DNA from: Labilibacter sediminis
GTDB taxonomy: Bacteria; Bacteroidota; Bacteroidia; Bacteroidales; Marinilabiliaceae
Direction: 5' to 3'
NCBI RefSeq assembly: GCF_005877885.1
Contig: NZ_VCHY01000001.1
Span: forward strand, 186,001-250,000
DNA: 64,000 nucleotides
Shown: piece by piece, positions 55,100-64,000 of the stretch
Layout: each line of letters begins with the position of its first letter
Numbering within the stretch: the first letter of the stretch is position 1
Position numbers and translations under genes: made by a program
Notes under the pieces: generated by a model
Told to the model about the DNA's origin: nothing
What the model saw: the letters and a program-made list of their open reading frames with translations, nothing else
Database searches by the model: none

Positions 55100-55115
55100 T
55101 GTAACATATGTTACA
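55100..55115. promoter_or_regulatory. Perfect palindromic Crp/Fnr-type operator
   Basis: TGTAACATATGTTACA is its own reverse complement. Its TGTAAC-N4-GTTACA form is that of a Crp/Fnr-family dimer site. It lies 53 bp before the Fe-S protein ATG and 55 bp before the regulator ATG. A CATCTTTG -7-like box for the plus direction is at 55138-55145, so the site is about 22 bp upstream of it, a position suited to activation. Confidence 0.75.
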
Positions 55116-55167
55116 AGCGAATGTTTAATTATGAGAGCATCTTTGCAATAACAAAAAACAAAAGGTT

Positions 55168-56049
55168 ATGGAAAGAGATGTTATAAAAATTGATGAAGAC
55201 TTATGTAACGGATGCGGAGAATGTATTCCGGCATGCCATGAAGGAGCCCTGCAAATAATTGATGGAAAGGCACGACTGATAAGCGATTTAATGTGCGACG
55301 GTTTAGGAGCGTGCTTAGGTCATTGCCCACAAGGTGCTATGGAAATCGAAAAGCGCGAAGCAGAGCCTTATAATGAAACAAAAGTTATGGAGATAATGGT
55401 TGACAAAGGAATTAACACCGTTATAGCACACCTCAAGCATCTCAAAGACCATAACGAAACAGAGTTTGTAAAAGAAGCCATGGGCTTTTTAAAAAATAAT
55501 CCCGACAAATACGATTTTGACTTACAAGAAATAATAGACGCCATGCATAACAAAGTACAAGCAAAACCAATGGCACACCAAGGTGGTGGTTGTCCTGGTT
55601 CACAAGCAAGAGAAATTAACCGACCTGCATTTACCATGCAAAACAACGCATCAACAGGTCCGGTAAATTCAGAATTAAAACAATGGCCGGTTCAAATGCA
55701 TTTGATCAATCCCGGTTCAAGCTTCTTTCAGGAAGCTGATATGGTATTAGCTGCAGACTGTGTTCCTTTTGCCATGGGAAATTTCCATCAAAAGTTCTTG
55801 AAGAATAAAGTTTTGGGTATCGCATGTCCTAAATTAGATGATGGTCAAGACACATACTTAAATAAGCTTGTTTCTCTTATCAACGATGCACGTATTAATT
55901 CTTTAACCGTAGTTATAATGCAGGTTCCATGCTGCGGAGGATTAATGGGGCTTGCGCAACAAGCTGTTCAGTTGGCTTCAAGAAAAATTCCTGTTAAAAG
56001 AGCGATTATCTCCGTTGAAGGAGAAGTTCTTTCTGAAGATTGGATATAG
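55168..56049 (+). CDS. Fe-S (ferredoxin-domain) protein of the hcp operon
   Basis: A 293-residue cytoplasmic protein. The N-terminus is a ferredoxin-like domain: CNGCGECIPAC (Cys13, 16, 19, 23) is a full [4Fe-4S] motif, while the second is CDGLGACLGHC (Cys43, 49, 53), where the usual second Cys is Leu46. The rest carries GGGCPGSQ, AADCVPFAMG, IACPKLDD and VPCCGGLMG, a Cys-rich part that could bind another cluster. It precedes hcp by 47 bp and is probably its electron donor or a maturation partner; this is inferred from linkage. Confidence 0.85.
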   Translation: MERDVIKIDEDLCNGCGECIPACHEGALQIIDGKARLISDLMCDGLGACLGHCPQGAMEIEKREAEPYNETKVMEIMVDKGINTVIAHLKHLKDHNETEFVKEAMGFLKNNPDKYDFDLQEIIDAMHNKVQAKPMAHQGGGCPGSQAREINRPAFTMQNNASTGPVNSELKQWPVQMHLINPGSSFFQEADMVLAADCVPFAMGNFHQKFLKNKVLGIACPKLDDGQDTYLNKLVSLINDARINSLTVVIMQVPCCGGLMGLAQQAVQLASRKIPVKRAIISVEGEVLSEDWI

Positions 56050-56096
56050 AATAAAATAATAATTAAAATATTAAAACTTAAAAAAAAGATCTAGTT

Positions 56097-57743
56097 ATGA
56101 GTATGTTTTGTTATCAATGTCAGGAAGCAGCTAAAGGTACAGGTTGTACAATTAAAGGAGTTTGTGGAAAAACTGATGAAGTAGCCGCTTTACAAGACGT
56201 TTTACTTTTTGTATCAAAAGGAATTGCTAATGTTAATACCATTGCAGAAAGCAACCAGGCAGGAAGAAAAGAGGCCTATAAATATATGGTGGATGCTTTG
56301 TTTATTACCATTACAAACGCAAACTTTGATGGCGATAAAATTGTAAGCAAAATTTCTGAAGGTATTGCATTAAGAGATGCCATTAAACAGGATATAACTG
56401 CAAAAGGGATTGAAATTTCTTGTGATGACTATAGTGTTACTTACGCAGGCACAAGCAAAGATGACTATTTAAAAGTTGCCCCTGCCATTGGTATTTTAAG
56501 CATCGAAAACGAAGATATCCGTTCATTAAAAGAATTGTTAACCTACGGAGTTAAAGGTATGGCAGCTTATGCTGAACATGCGTATAATTTAGGATATGAG
56601 AATGACGAGATCTCTGCATTTATTCAAAAAGCCCTTGTGGCCACAACCAATAAAGATTTAGGTGCTGATGAGTTAGTTGCTTTGGTACTTGAATGTGGTA
56701 AGTACGGTGTTGATGTAATGGCTTTATTAGATAAAGCTAATACCGAAAGCTACGGTAATCCTGAAATCACTTCAGTAAACCTTGGCGTTAGAAGTAATCC
56801 TGCTATTTTAATTTCAGGACATGATTTAAAAGACATGGAAGAGCTTTTAAAACAGACTGAAGGAACAGGAGTTGATGTATATACCCATAGTGAAATGCTT
56901 CCTGCAAATTACTACCCTGCATTTAAAAAGTATGAGCACTTTGTAGGTAATTACGGAAACGCATGGTGGCAACAAAAAGAAGAGTTCGAAAGTTTTAATG
57001 GACCTATTCTTTTCACAACCAACTGTATTGTTCCTCCTAAAGACAGTTACAAAGACCGTGTTTATACTACCGGAGCAAGTGGTTTCGACGGGTGTACACA
57101 CATTGCTGACCGTATAAACGGACAAGCAAAAGACTTTAGTGCCATTATTGAGCACGCTAAAAAATGTGCTGCTCCAACAGAAATTGAAACTGGAGAAATA
57201 GTAGGTGGATTCGCGCATAATCAAGTGCTACAATTAGCGGATAAAGTTGTTGACGCTGTTAAAGGAGGTGCCATTAAAAAGTTTGTTGTAATGGCTGGTT
57301 GCGATGGTCGCATGAACGATCGTTCATACTATAGCGATTTTGCAACAGAATTACCGGAGGATACGGTAATTTTAACAGCCGGATGTGCAAAATACCGTTA
57401 CAACAAACTTCCTTTAGGAGATATTGGTGGAATTCCAAGAGTACTTGATGCAGGACAGTGTAACGATTCATATTCACTGGCAGTAACAGCCCTTAAATTA
57501 AAAGAAGTGTTTGGGTTAGATGATATCAATGATTTACCAATCGTTTACAACATTGCATGGTACGAGCAAAAAGCGGTAATTGTACTATTGGCTCTATTAA
57601 GCCTTGGCGTAAAAAACATCAACTTAGGACCTACATTACCTGCATTCTTATCTCCAAATGTGGCTAAAATTTTAATTGAAAACTTCGATATCGGTGGCAT
57701 TACCAATGTTAAAGATGATATTGAAACAATGATTCTGTCATAA
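56097..57743 (+). CDS. hcp: Hybrid cluster protein (hydroxylamine reductase / NO detoxification)
   Basis: A 548-residue Hcp. The N-terminal cluster motif is C5-x2-C8-x8-C17-x5-C23, the class I arrangement. Hybrid-cluster ligands are visible in [26 protein letters not shown] and [10 protein letters not shown], with conserved Glu near the C-terminus (AWYEQKAV). The enzyme reduces hydroxylamine or nitric oxide in the cytoplasm. It follows the ferredoxin-like gene in one operon under the Crp/Fnr-type regulator. Confidence 0.96.
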   Translation: MSMFCYQCQEAAKGTGCTIKGVCGKTDEVAALQDVLLFVSKGIANVNTIAESNQAGRKEAYKYMVDALFITITNANFDGDKIVSKISEGIALRDAIKQDITAKGIEISCDDYSVTYAGTSKDDYLKVAPAIGILSIENEDIRSLKELLTYGVKGMAAYAEHAYNLGYENDEISAFIQKALVATTNKDLGADELVALVLECGKYGVDVMALLDKANTESYGNPEITSVNLGVRSNPAILISGHDLKDMEELLKQTEGTGVDVYTHSEMLPANYYPAFKKYEHFVGNYGNAWWQQKEEFESFNGPILFTTNCIVPPKDSYKDRVYTTGASGFDGCTHIADRINGQAKDFSAIIEHAKKCAAPTEIETGEIVGGFAHNQVLQLADKVVDAVKGGAIKKFVVMAGCDGRMNDRSYYSDFATELPEDTVILTAGCAKYRYNKLPLGDIGGIPRVLDAGQCNDSYSLAVTALKLKEVFGLDDINDLPIVYNIAWYEQKAVIVLLALLSLGVKNINLGPTLPAFLSPNVAKILIENFDIGGITNVKDDIETMILS

Positions 57744-57789
57744 CTTCATAATTGTTGTTATAACAAGATAAAAAATGCCTTTTGTTTGC

Positions 57790-57826
57790 TCCCTCATTAT
57801 CATTTATGATAGTGGGGGATTTTTTG
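57790..57826 (+). terminator. Terminator of the hcp operon
   Basis: TCCCTCATTATCA and TGATAGTGGGGGA form a 13-bp stem (two G-U pairs) with loop TTTA, followed by TTTTTTG. It lies 46 bp after hcp. Confidence 0.88.
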
Positions 57827-57849
57827 TGCAATACAATACATTAACTTTG
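57823..57849 (+). promoter_or_regulatory. Bacteroidota-type promoter for the GNAT gene
   Basis: TAACTTTG at 57842-57849 is a perfect TAnnTTTG -7 box. A TTTG at 57823-57826, overlapping the U-tract of the hcp terminator, is in reach as the -33 box. The start codon at 57871 is about 22 bp downstream, implying a very short leader, or the second ATG at 57913 is used. Confidence 0.6.
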
Positions 57850-57870
57850 CATCTGAAAAAATGAAAATAA

Positions 57871-58389
57871 ATGAAGTATAAGATAGTTCACTCAAAAGTA
57901 TATTTTTTAAAGATGAAAGAGAATCCTGCATTAAATATTGCAGTTAAAAACAATACTTCCATCGAAAAAATAGAGTCTGAAATTAGTACTGAAGAATATC
58001 GAAAATTGTATTTAAGCGTTGGTGAAAACTTAAATTGGTTGGATCGAATTTTCATGGATGATACACAGCTCTACCATAAAATTAATTCTTCGAAAACGCA
58101 CATATATAAGTTTACCATAGATAAGCAACATGCGGGTTATTGCGAACTCATTGAATGTGATAAATACGTTGAAATACTTTACTTTGGCTTAACTCCTGAT
58201 TTTGTAGGTAAAGGATACGGACAATATTTTTTAAACAAAACTATTGAATTGGCCTGGAGCTATTCACCACAATGGGTTCAATTAAACACTTGCGATTTAG
58301 ATCACCCCAATGCCCTAAGCACATATAAAAGAGTAGGTTTTGAACATTATAAAACCATTGAAGAAGAGAAAAAAACAAAAAGCCTCTAA
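57871..58389 (+). CDS. GNAT-family N-acetyltransferase
   Basis: A 172-residue acetyltransferase. The acetyl-CoA loop is LTPDFVGKGYGQYFLNKTIE, and the C-terminal LNTCDLDHPNALSTYKRVGF is typical for the fold. The substrate is unknown. A second ATG at codon 15 could be the true start, since the first residues (KYKIVHSKVYFLK) are not part of the domain. It has its own promoter and a shared terminator with sucD. Confidence 0.85.
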   Translation: MKYKIVHSKVYFLKMKENPALNIAVKNNTSIEKIESEISTEEYRKLYLSVGENLNWLDRIFMDDTQLYHKINSSKTHIYKFTIDKQHAGYCELIECDKYVEILYFGLTPDFVGKGYGQYFLNKTIELAWSYSPQWVQLNTCDLDHPNALSTYKRVGFEHYKTIEEEKKTKSL

Positions 58390-58411
58390 CTTATATCAAG
58401 TTAAAGGCTTC
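58379..58411. terminator. Bidirectional terminator between GNAT and sucD
   Basis: AGCCTCTAACTT and AAGTTAAAGGCT form a hairpin with loop ATATC and one mismatch, with A-rich and T-rich flanks. The two genes converge here, so it probably serves both. Confidence 0.8.
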
Positions 58412-58440
58412 ATTATAATCTTTTCTTAAAAAACTAATAA

Positions 58441-59310
58441 CTACGAAAGTGCATTTTTCATTGTTGCACCCAAATCAGCAGGAGACTGTACCACATGAAT
58501 TCCGCATTCCTGCATTACTTCCATCTTGGCAGCTGCTGTATCTTCTGCTCCACCAATAATAGCACCGGCATGTCCCATTCTTCTACCCTTAGGGGCTGTT
58601 TGACCGGCGATAAATCCAACAACAGGTTTGGTACCATTGTCTTTAATCCAGCGTGCGGCCTCCGTTTCCATACCCCCTCCTATTTCACCAATCATAATTA
58701 TACCTTCGGTTTCCGGATCATTCATTAACAATTCAACAGCCTCTTTGGTGGTTGTTCCAATAATCGGATCTCCACCAATTCCTATACATGTACTTTGTCC
58801 CAGCCCTTGTTTTGTCAACTGATCAACAGCCTCGTATGTCAATGTCCCGGAGCGTGATACAACACCAATTTTTCCTTTTGTATGTATAAAGCCCGGCATA
58901 ATACCTACTTTGGCCAATCCCGGAGAAATAACACCGGGGCAATTTGGCCCAACGAGTCTAATATCTTTATCCTTAAGATAATCTTTAACCTTTACCATAT
59001 CTGCAGTTGGTATACCTTCTGTAATGGCAATGGCTACTTTAACACCTGCATCTGCAGCTTCCATGATTGCATCTGCAGCAAAAGCGGGAGGTACAAAAAT
59101 TACAGAAACATCGGCACTTACCGTGTCTACAGCATCCTTTACCGAATTAAAAACAGGTAAATTAAGGTGCGAGGTACCTCCTTTACCGGGAGTAACACCT
59201 CCAACAACATTGGTACCGTATTCGATCATTTGACTCGCATGGAAAGTTCCTTCACTTCCGGTAAAACCCTGAACAATTACTTTTGATTTATCTGTAACTA
59301 ATACGCTCAT
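58441..59310 (-). CDS. sucD: Succinyl-CoA synthetase alpha subunit
   Basis: A TCA-cycle enzyme subunit. The open frame reaches a GTG at 59364, but the ATG at 59310 ([18 protein letters not shown]) matches the family start and gives 289 residues. Landmarks are FTGSEGTFH (CoA-binding start), [11 protein letters not shown] and the phospho-histidine loop GHAGAIIGG. It forms ADP/ATP-linked succinyl-CoA synthetase with SucC; sucC is not adjacent in this window. It is expected in the cytoplasm and unrelated to the sugar clusters. Confidence 0.95.
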   Translation of the reverse strand: MSVLVTDKSKVIVQGFTGSEGTFHASQMIEYGTNVVGGVTPGKGGTSHLNLPVFNSVKDAVDTVSADVSVIFVPPAFAADAIMEAADAGVKVAIAITEGIPTADMVKVKDYLKDKDIRLVGPNCPGVISPGLAKVGIMPGFIHTKGKIGVVSRSGTLTYEAVDQLTKQGLGQSTCIGIGGDPIIGTTTKEAVELLMNDPETEGIIMIGEIGGGMETEAARWIKDNGTKPVVGFIAGQTAPKGRRMGHAGAIIGGAEDTAAAKMEVMQECGIHVVQSPADLGATMKNALS

Positions 59311-59364
59311 ATCAAATATGTTTATCTTAATATTGTGAAAAGCAAAGTATAAATATTTTCTCAC

Positions 59365-59690
59365 AAACCCAATCGAATAACTTAAAATTGTATTGAATAC
59401 ATTAAATCAATTTATATTAAAACAAACGATTCTATTGAATTCAACTTACACTATAAATTAATCACGATATTTAGTTCATGATGATTTAGCCAATCAACTC
59501 TTTACAAACTACACCCTCCAACAACCTTCTTTATTTATTTTTTAAAGTATCTTAACCAAATTTTACATGATACAACCATAAAAGTATATAAATGTTTAAT
59601 GCTTCATTCAAAAATAGCCATCAATTAAATCTTTACTTTTTAAATCATTTTTTGTACATTAATTAAAATTACTCTCTAAACATATTCGTC
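59365..59690. other. Intergenic region between sucD and the binding-protein gene
   Basis: About 330 bp of AT-rich DNA without coding frames, repeats or a clear promoter box. It must hold both divergent promoters. Confidence 0.5.
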
Positions 59691-60683
59691 ATGAAAGCAC
59701 TTAAATTGATTCTGCTATTTGCTATTGGAATATTGTTTTTCACAAATTGTACTCATAAACCTCATGTTGGTTTACTCATGGATAGTTTAAAGCCTGAAAG
59801 ATGGGAAAAGGACATGGCTTTAATTGAAGAAAAAATTAATGAATTAGGTGGAACTTGTGAAGTTGCCATTGCCGACTCTGATGCAGACAGGCAATATGAT
59901 CAAGCCATTGAGATGATTAATAACGGAGTTGAAGTTTTAATAATAGTTCCTGTCGACCTCGAAAAAGCTGGTGATATTGTTAGATATGCCCGTAAAAATT
60001 ATGTACCCGTAATATCATATGACAGGCTTGTTAGAAATTGCAATTTAGATTATTATATTTCTACGGATAACATTGCCATTGGAGAGCTACAAGCAGAATA
60101 CTTAACCAAAATTAAACCTGCCGGTAAATATGGAATAATTGGAGGAGCTACCTCTGATTACAACGCATACCTTCTTAACCTGGGACAAATGAACATCCTT
60201 CAACCACTTATTGAAAAAGGAGATGTTGACATTGTTTTTAACGAATTTACCAACAACTGGTCGCTACATGAAGGATACGAAATAACCAACAACTACCTTT
60301 CCGGTGAAAACGAAGGCATTGATGCCATTATAGCGAGTAATGATAATATTGCAAGTGGTGTTATAAGTGCCCTAAAAGAGCACAACCTGGCTGGTAAAGT
60401 TCTTCTTGCGGGACAAGATGCCGATATTGAAGCCATTAGAAACATTGTTGGTGGAAACCAAACCATAACTATTTATAAACCCATTGAATCATTGGCATTC
60501 GCTGCCTCTGATGCTGCAATAAAAATTGCCAAAGGTAAGGCTCCTTCTAACATGAACATTACTATCAATAATGGAAAAAGATTAGTTCCGGCGATCTTAT
60601 TACCTGCTCGTGTTGTTCATAAGCAGAATATTAAAATGACAGTTATTTCGGAAGGCTATATTGAAGAAACAGATATTAAATAA
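59691..60683 (+). CDS. XylF-like sugar-binding lipoprotein
   Basis: A 330-residue lipoprotein (lipobox FFTNC, Cys20) with a RbsB/XylF-type periplasmic-binding fold: HVGLLMDSLKPERW, VEVLIIVPVDLEKAG, VISYDRLV, AIIASNDNIASGVISAL and AGQDADIEAI. The AGQDAD and YDRLV blocks are closest to D-xylose-binding proteins. No ABC permease or ATPase gene is adjacent, so it may serve a distant transporter or act as a sensor. The C-terminus ends with an unusual 20-residue extension (KMTVISEGYIEETDIK). Confidence 0.85.
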   Translation: MKALKLILLFAIGILFFTNCTHKPHVGLLMDSLKPERWEKDMALIEEKINELGGTCEVAIADSDADRQYDQAIEMINNGVEVLIIVPVDLEKAGDIVRYARKNYVPVISYDRLVRNCNLDYYISTDNIAIGELQAEYLTKIKPAGKYGIIGGATSDYNAYLLNLGQMNILQPLIEKGDVDIVFNEFTNNWSLHEGYEITNNYLSGENEGIDAIIASNDNIASGVISALKEHNLAGKVLLAGQDADIEAIRNIVGGNQTITIYKPIESLAFAASDAAIKIAKGKAPSNMNITINNGKRLVPAILLPARVVHKQNIKMTVISEGYIEETDIK

Positions 60684-60697
60684 GAGGTTTAGTTTTT

Positions 60698-60798
60698 AAG
60701 ACAAGCAGTTAGAATATTAGTGTGATTACTAGGAAAATGGAAATATAGGATTATTTGTAGTTTATTTATTTTTGGGATGGTTAATAACTGCTTGTCTT
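60698..60798 (+). terminator. 14-bp inverted repeat with long loop and T-tract
   Basis: AAGACAAGCAGTTA at 60698-60711 is exactly reverse-complemented at 60785-60798 (TAACTGCTTGTCTT), with 73 bp between and a T-tract right after. It could be a terminator with a large loop, or a small structured RNA at the 3' end of the binding-protein transcript. Confidence 0.5.
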
Positions 60799-60849
60799 TT
60801 TTATAACAACCACATTCATTTTATAGCACTTCATAATACTGATATATAC

Positions 60850-60889
60850 AAAAAATGGTTTCTATCTTTTAAGACTGAAACCATTTTTA
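60850..60889 (+). terminator. Hairpin terminator
   Basis: AAAAAATGGTTTC and GAAACCATTTTTAA pair around a 14-base loop. It is the second hairpin downstream of the binding-protein gene. Confidence 0.6.
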
Positions 60890-61073
60890 ATGTATCTAAA
60901 CTTGACTTTATATTGTCACATAGAACTCGCTAAATTCAATCATTCTCTTGTGTGAGAAACATGCTCTCATGGCTCGTTTCGTATGTGAACTAGACAAACG
61001 TTTTCTACACAAATAACCACACCTCTTTTTTTCACAACAGGTTATTACTATTTTAGCCATAAAATAAGATTAC

Positions 61074-64000
61074 ATGTCGCAATTGAAAATATACCGGGCT
61101 TCAGCAGGTTCCGGAAAAACATATACGCTTACCAAAGAATTTCTTTTTCTTTTATATAAAAACCCGCTTAATTACAGTCATACATTAGCTGTTACCTTTA
61201 CCAATAAGGCAACCGGAGAAATGAAAAGCAGGATACTTGAAAAACTGCATCAAATATCCATTGCCGAAACCAATGACTATGTCGATGAATTATGCAAGGA
61301 ATTTAACATTAGCCAAAAACAGGTAAGACAAAGAGCTCACGTTTTACTAAGCTACCTTTTGCATGATTTCTCTAACTTTTCTGTAAGTACCATTGATAGT
61401 TTCTTTCAAAAAATAATCCGCTCATTTGCTCGTGAAGCCGGTTTGGAGAGTGGTTTTAAAATTGAATTAAATACGGCTAAAATACTACAAAAGGCTATTG
61501 ATCATGTTTTAATGAAAGTGGATTTACCTGAATATTCCCACCTTAAAGAATGGCTTGTTCAGTTCGCTGAGCAAAAATTAAATCAGGGAAAAAACTGGAA
61601 TCTAAACAATGATTTAAACAAGCTGGGTAATGAAATATTCAATGAATTATTTCAACTGGAAAGTAAAGAAATTTACAATACCATTAGCAACAAAGAATGG
61701 ATGCAGGAGTATCTTAAGCAATTACAAATTATTACAGATACTTTTGAAAACAAAATCAAAGCTATTGGTAATGAAGGAAGTTCTGCCATAGAAAAAAGCG
61801 GACTTAAGTACGATGCATTTACCGGCAAAAGCAGAACCCCCTTAAAATATTTCGAAAAACTAAAAAAGTTAGATAAGATTGATACTTATAAAGCTGTATT
61901 AAAACTTATTGATACACCGGAAAAATGGGGTCGTAAAGACAATACGCCAAACATAAATGACGAAATCGCCAATATATTTCCTTTATTAAACAAGCTGTTA
62001 AAACAAGCTATAGATCTGGTTCAAAACCAGTTTGAAATATACAATACAGCAAAGGTAATTAGCCAGAATTACTTTGCTCTGGGTATTATTGCGGATATTG
62101 CCAATGAAGTTAAGTCTATTTGTCGCGAAGAAAATATATTTTTAATTGCAGATTCTTCTCATTTCTTACATAAAATCATTGATCAAAACGATACCCCGTT
62201 TATTTATGAAAAGATAGGTACACGCTACCAAAACTTTATGATCGATGAGTTTCAGGATACTTCTAAACTTCAATGGTTAAACTTTAAACCGCTTATTGAC
62301 AACTCACTTTCTAATAACGAGAAAAGCTTAATTGTTGGAGATGTAAAACAATCCATTTATCGCTGGAGAAATTCTGACTGGAACTTATTGGACAATCAGG
62401 TAAGCAAAGATTTTAGACAACACGGTAGTCTTGAAAAAACTTTAGATAACAATTGGCGCAGTTATTCAAACATTATTGCTTTTAACAACACCTTATTTAC
62501 ACAGGGTGCCCAATTTGCACAAAACGACTTCAACAATTCAATATCTGAATTTATTCATGATCAAGATACTCTTGACTTATATAAGAATAAAATTTCGCAT
62601 GCCTATTTAGATGTATTTCAGCATAAACCTGAACAGAAAAAGAATGACCTGGGGCATATTCATATGCAGTTTTTTAAACCTGACAAGGAACTGACTTATA
62701 ATGAGCAAATGCTTGGCCATATGGTAGAGCAAATTGAATTGTTGTTAAAAAAAGGATACGCTTGTAGCGACATTTGTGTTTTGGTTAGAAAAAAAGGCGA
62801 AGGCGAAACAGTAGCCAATGCTCTGCTATCAGGCAGTTATTCAACCAATGGAAGTATAATTCCGGTTATTTCTAACGAATCCTTGTTTTTAGGCGGTTCC
62901 AGTGCTGTTAATTTTATGATGGCTCAAATAAAATTCTTACAAAATCCGAACAATAAGATTTTAAAAGCTGATTTGGTTTTAAGTTATCAACTATTTAACA
63001 GCCCAAACTCTGAAATTGATATTGAAATTGGTCAATTCTTTCAGTTAGATTCGGATACTGATTTTGCAAAACAGGAATACGAATGGATTAATGATTTACT
63101 GATGCTTCGTCAAAAACCTCTTCTTGAGTTGGTTGAGATACTTGCCCATAAACTCAATGATGAGGTTAAGGCTGAACAAGGCATTTTTATACAGGCTTTT
63201 ATTAACTGCACCAATCAATTTATAAAAGATCAATTCCCCGATTTAAGTGCCTTTATCGAATGGTGGGATGAAAAAGGAATAAATGAAGCTGTTGCTGTTC
63301 CGGATGATCAGGATGCCATAAAAATAATGACTATCCATAAGTCGAAAGGATTAGAATTTAAAGCTGTTTTAGTGCCTTTCTGTAACTGGAAATTAGATAC
63401 AGAAATAAATAGCAATACTATATGGTGTCGCCCTAATCAGGAACCATTTAACGCCATAAAGTTGCTTCCTGTCACTTATACTCAGAAACTTAAAAACACC
63501 ATTTTTAAAGAAGATTATTTTAAAGAACGTTTGTATCAATACGTAGATAGTTTAAATCTGTTGTATGTTGCCTTTACCAGGTGTTGCGAAGTTTTAGTTA
63601 CCTATGGTCCCACACCTTCAAAAAACAATAAAGGAGAATTAAAAAATGTTTCTGATTTAATTTATTTTATCATTGATAACAATGCATGTACAGAAAACTC
63701 TGACGGCTATTTAAATTTCTCACAAGCCTGGGACAAAGAAAATGGAGTTTTTAAATATGGCGATATTCCTATTTGTCATCGTGATTCAAAATCCGGTGGT
63801 GAAATAGAAAGCGAAAACTTAAAGGCATTTAGCAATAAAGTGCTGAACGATGATAATATTGCCATTAAAATGGAAAGTGAATCTTACTTTTCCACAGATA
63901 ACACGACCAGTAAAATCAACTATGGTAAAATTATGCACGAAGCCTTCGAATACATCAATACCGTTAAAGATGTGGATAATGCACTAACTAAAATGGTTTT
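61074..64000 (+). CDS. UvrD/AddA-type ATP-dependent helicase-exonuclease (partial)
   Basis: A frame of more than 975 codons that runs off the window end. It starts MSQLKIYRASAGSGKT (Walker A, Lys15) and continues with SHTLAVTFTNKATGEMK (motif Ia), FMIDEFQDTSKLQW (Walker B/motif II), IVGDVKQSIYRWR (motif III), IMTIHKSKGLEFKAV (motif V) and LLYVAFTRCCEVL (motif VI). This is the UvrD/RecB superfamily 1A set; the N-terminal ASAGSGKT and the length fit the AddA-like subunit of a double-strand-break repair helicase-nuclease. The PD-(D/E)XK nuclease domain would lie beyond the window edge. Confidence 0.9.
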   Translation, partial: MSQLKIYRASAGSGKTYTLTKEFLFLLYKNPLNYSHTLAVTFTNKATGEMKSRILEKLHQISIAETNDYVDELCKEFNISQKQVRQRAHVLLSYLLHDFSNFSVSTIDSFFQKIIRSFAREAGLESGFKIELNTAKILQKAIDHVLMKVDLPEYSHLKEWLVQFAEQKLNQGKNWNLNNDLNKLGNEIFNELFQLESKEIYNTISNKEWMQEYLKQLQIITDTFENKIKAIGNEGSSAIEKSGLKYDAFTGKSRTPLKYFEKLKKLDKIDTYKAVLKLIDTPEKWGRKDNTPNINDEIANIFPLLNKLLKQAIDLVQNQFEIYNTAKVISQNYFALGIIADIANEVKSICREENIFLIADSSHFLHKIIDQNDTPFIYEKIGTRYQNFMIDEFQDTSKLQWLNFKPLIDNSLSNNEKSLIVGDVKQSIYRWRNSDWNLLDNQVSKDFRQHGSLEKTLDNNWRSYSNIIAFNNTLFTQGAQFAQNDFNNSISEFIHDQDTLDLYKNKISHAYLDVFQHKPEQKKNDLGHIHMQFFKPDKELTYNEQMLGHMVEQIELLLKKGYACSDICVLVRKKGEGETVANALLSGSYSTNGSIIPVISNESLFLGGSSAVNFMMAQIKFLQNPNNKILKADLVLSYQLFNSPNSEIDIEIGQFFQLDSDTDFAKQEYEWINDLLMLRQKPLLELVEILAHKLNDEVKAEQGIFIQAFINCTNQFIKDQFPDLSAFIEWWDEKGINEAVAVPDDQDAIKIMTIHKSKGLEFKAVLVPFCNWKLDTEINSNTIWCRPNQEPFNAIKLLPVTYTQKLKNTIFKEDYFKERLYQYVDSLNLLYVAFTRCCEVLVTYGPTPSKNNKGELKNVSDLIYFIIDNNACTENSDGYLNFSQAWDKENGVFKYGDIPICHRDSKSGGEIESENLKAFSNKVLNDDNIAIKMESESYFSTDNTTSKINYGKIMHEAFEYINTVKDVDNALTKMV

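Larger units (their letters stand above)
60684..61073. other. Intergenic region with two hairpins
   Basis: No gene is seen in 390 bp. It holds two inverted repeats (60698-60798 and 60850-60889) and the promoter region of the helicase gene. Confidence 0.55.

Noticed and set aside
59311-59364. N-terminal extension of sucD from a GTG at 59364
   Set aside because: The 18 extra residues are not part of the family, and the ATG at 59310 gives the standard length and start.
1-64000. CRISPR array, riboswitch, rRNA operon, prophage or SusC/SusD pair
   Set aside because: I scanned the window for these and found no supporting sequence, apart from the IS1595 and integrase remnants.

Overview
The window reads as a piece of chromosome from a marine, polysaccharide-degrading member of the Bacteroidota, most likely a Marinilabiliales/Marinifilaceae-type organism. 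This is inferred from the gene families only: type IX secretion (T9SS) C-terminal sorting domains, a hybrid two-component system (HTCS), a NigD-like lipoprotein, Cys-type sulfatases, an IS1595-type remnant, AT-rich DNA and a TAnnTTTG-type promoter box. No 16S gene is present.

Layout. (1) 1-12.7 kb, minus strand: an esterase/glycosidase run (alpha/beta-hydrolase, GH32 fructan hydrolase, SASA esterase with T9SS tail, secreted aldo/keto reductase, GH36 alpha-galactosidase, SGNH hydrolase, GH43, sulfatase), followed by a parallel beta-helix protein to 14.7 kb. Decayed genes lie between them (a fructokinase tail, a beta-galactosidase tail, an esterase with T9SS tail, an IS1595 transposase). (2) 16.1-25.5 kb: a fructan/sucrose unit. 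An unusual membrane regulator (periplasmic sugar-binding domain, TM helix, AraC DNA-binding domain) is divergent from fructokinase - GH32 with accessory module and T9SS tail - sugar porter, then a second, non-canonical GH32 and a composite pseudogene. (3) 26-33.5 kb, minus: GH16 glycanase, a second beta-helix protein and two sulfatases. (4) 33.9-46.8 kb, minus: a catabolic operon (aldehyde dehydrogenase, RhaT-type transporter, enolase-superfamily dehydratase/cycloisomerase, GH2, GH78-like, KDPG aldolase, KDG kinase) with an upstream AraC regulator. It could turn an aldose or anhydro-sugar into pyruvate and glyceraldehyde-3-phosphate. The neighbouring GH16, GH2 and sulfatases make a sulfated galactan (agar/porphyran type) an attractive but unproven substrate. 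(5) 47.7-51.7 kb: a 1340-residue HTCS. (6) 52.3-64 kb: a truncated integrase, two identical tandem tRNA-Arg(ACG) genes, a NigD-like lipoprotein, a nitrosative-stress unit (Crp/Fnr regulator divergent from an Fe-S protein and hybrid cluster protein Hcp, with a perfect 16-bp palindrome between them), GNAT, SucD, a XylF-like binding protein and the start of a UvrD/AddA-type helicase cut by the window edge.

Two features stand out. The locus is rich in CAZymes and sulfatases yet has no SusC/SusD pair here; four intact enzymes instead carry T9SS sorting tails. Its intergenic spaces are also full of palindromic MITE-like repeats and of gene remnants, several still recognisable (fructokinase, beta-galactosidase, esterase, MFS transporter, sulfatase), pointing to repeated gain and decay of carbohydrate genes. 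The best candidates for something new are the one-component PBP-TM-AraC regulator with its repeat operator, a C-terminal module shared by GH32 and GH16 enzymes, and the pair of large beta-helix proteins.
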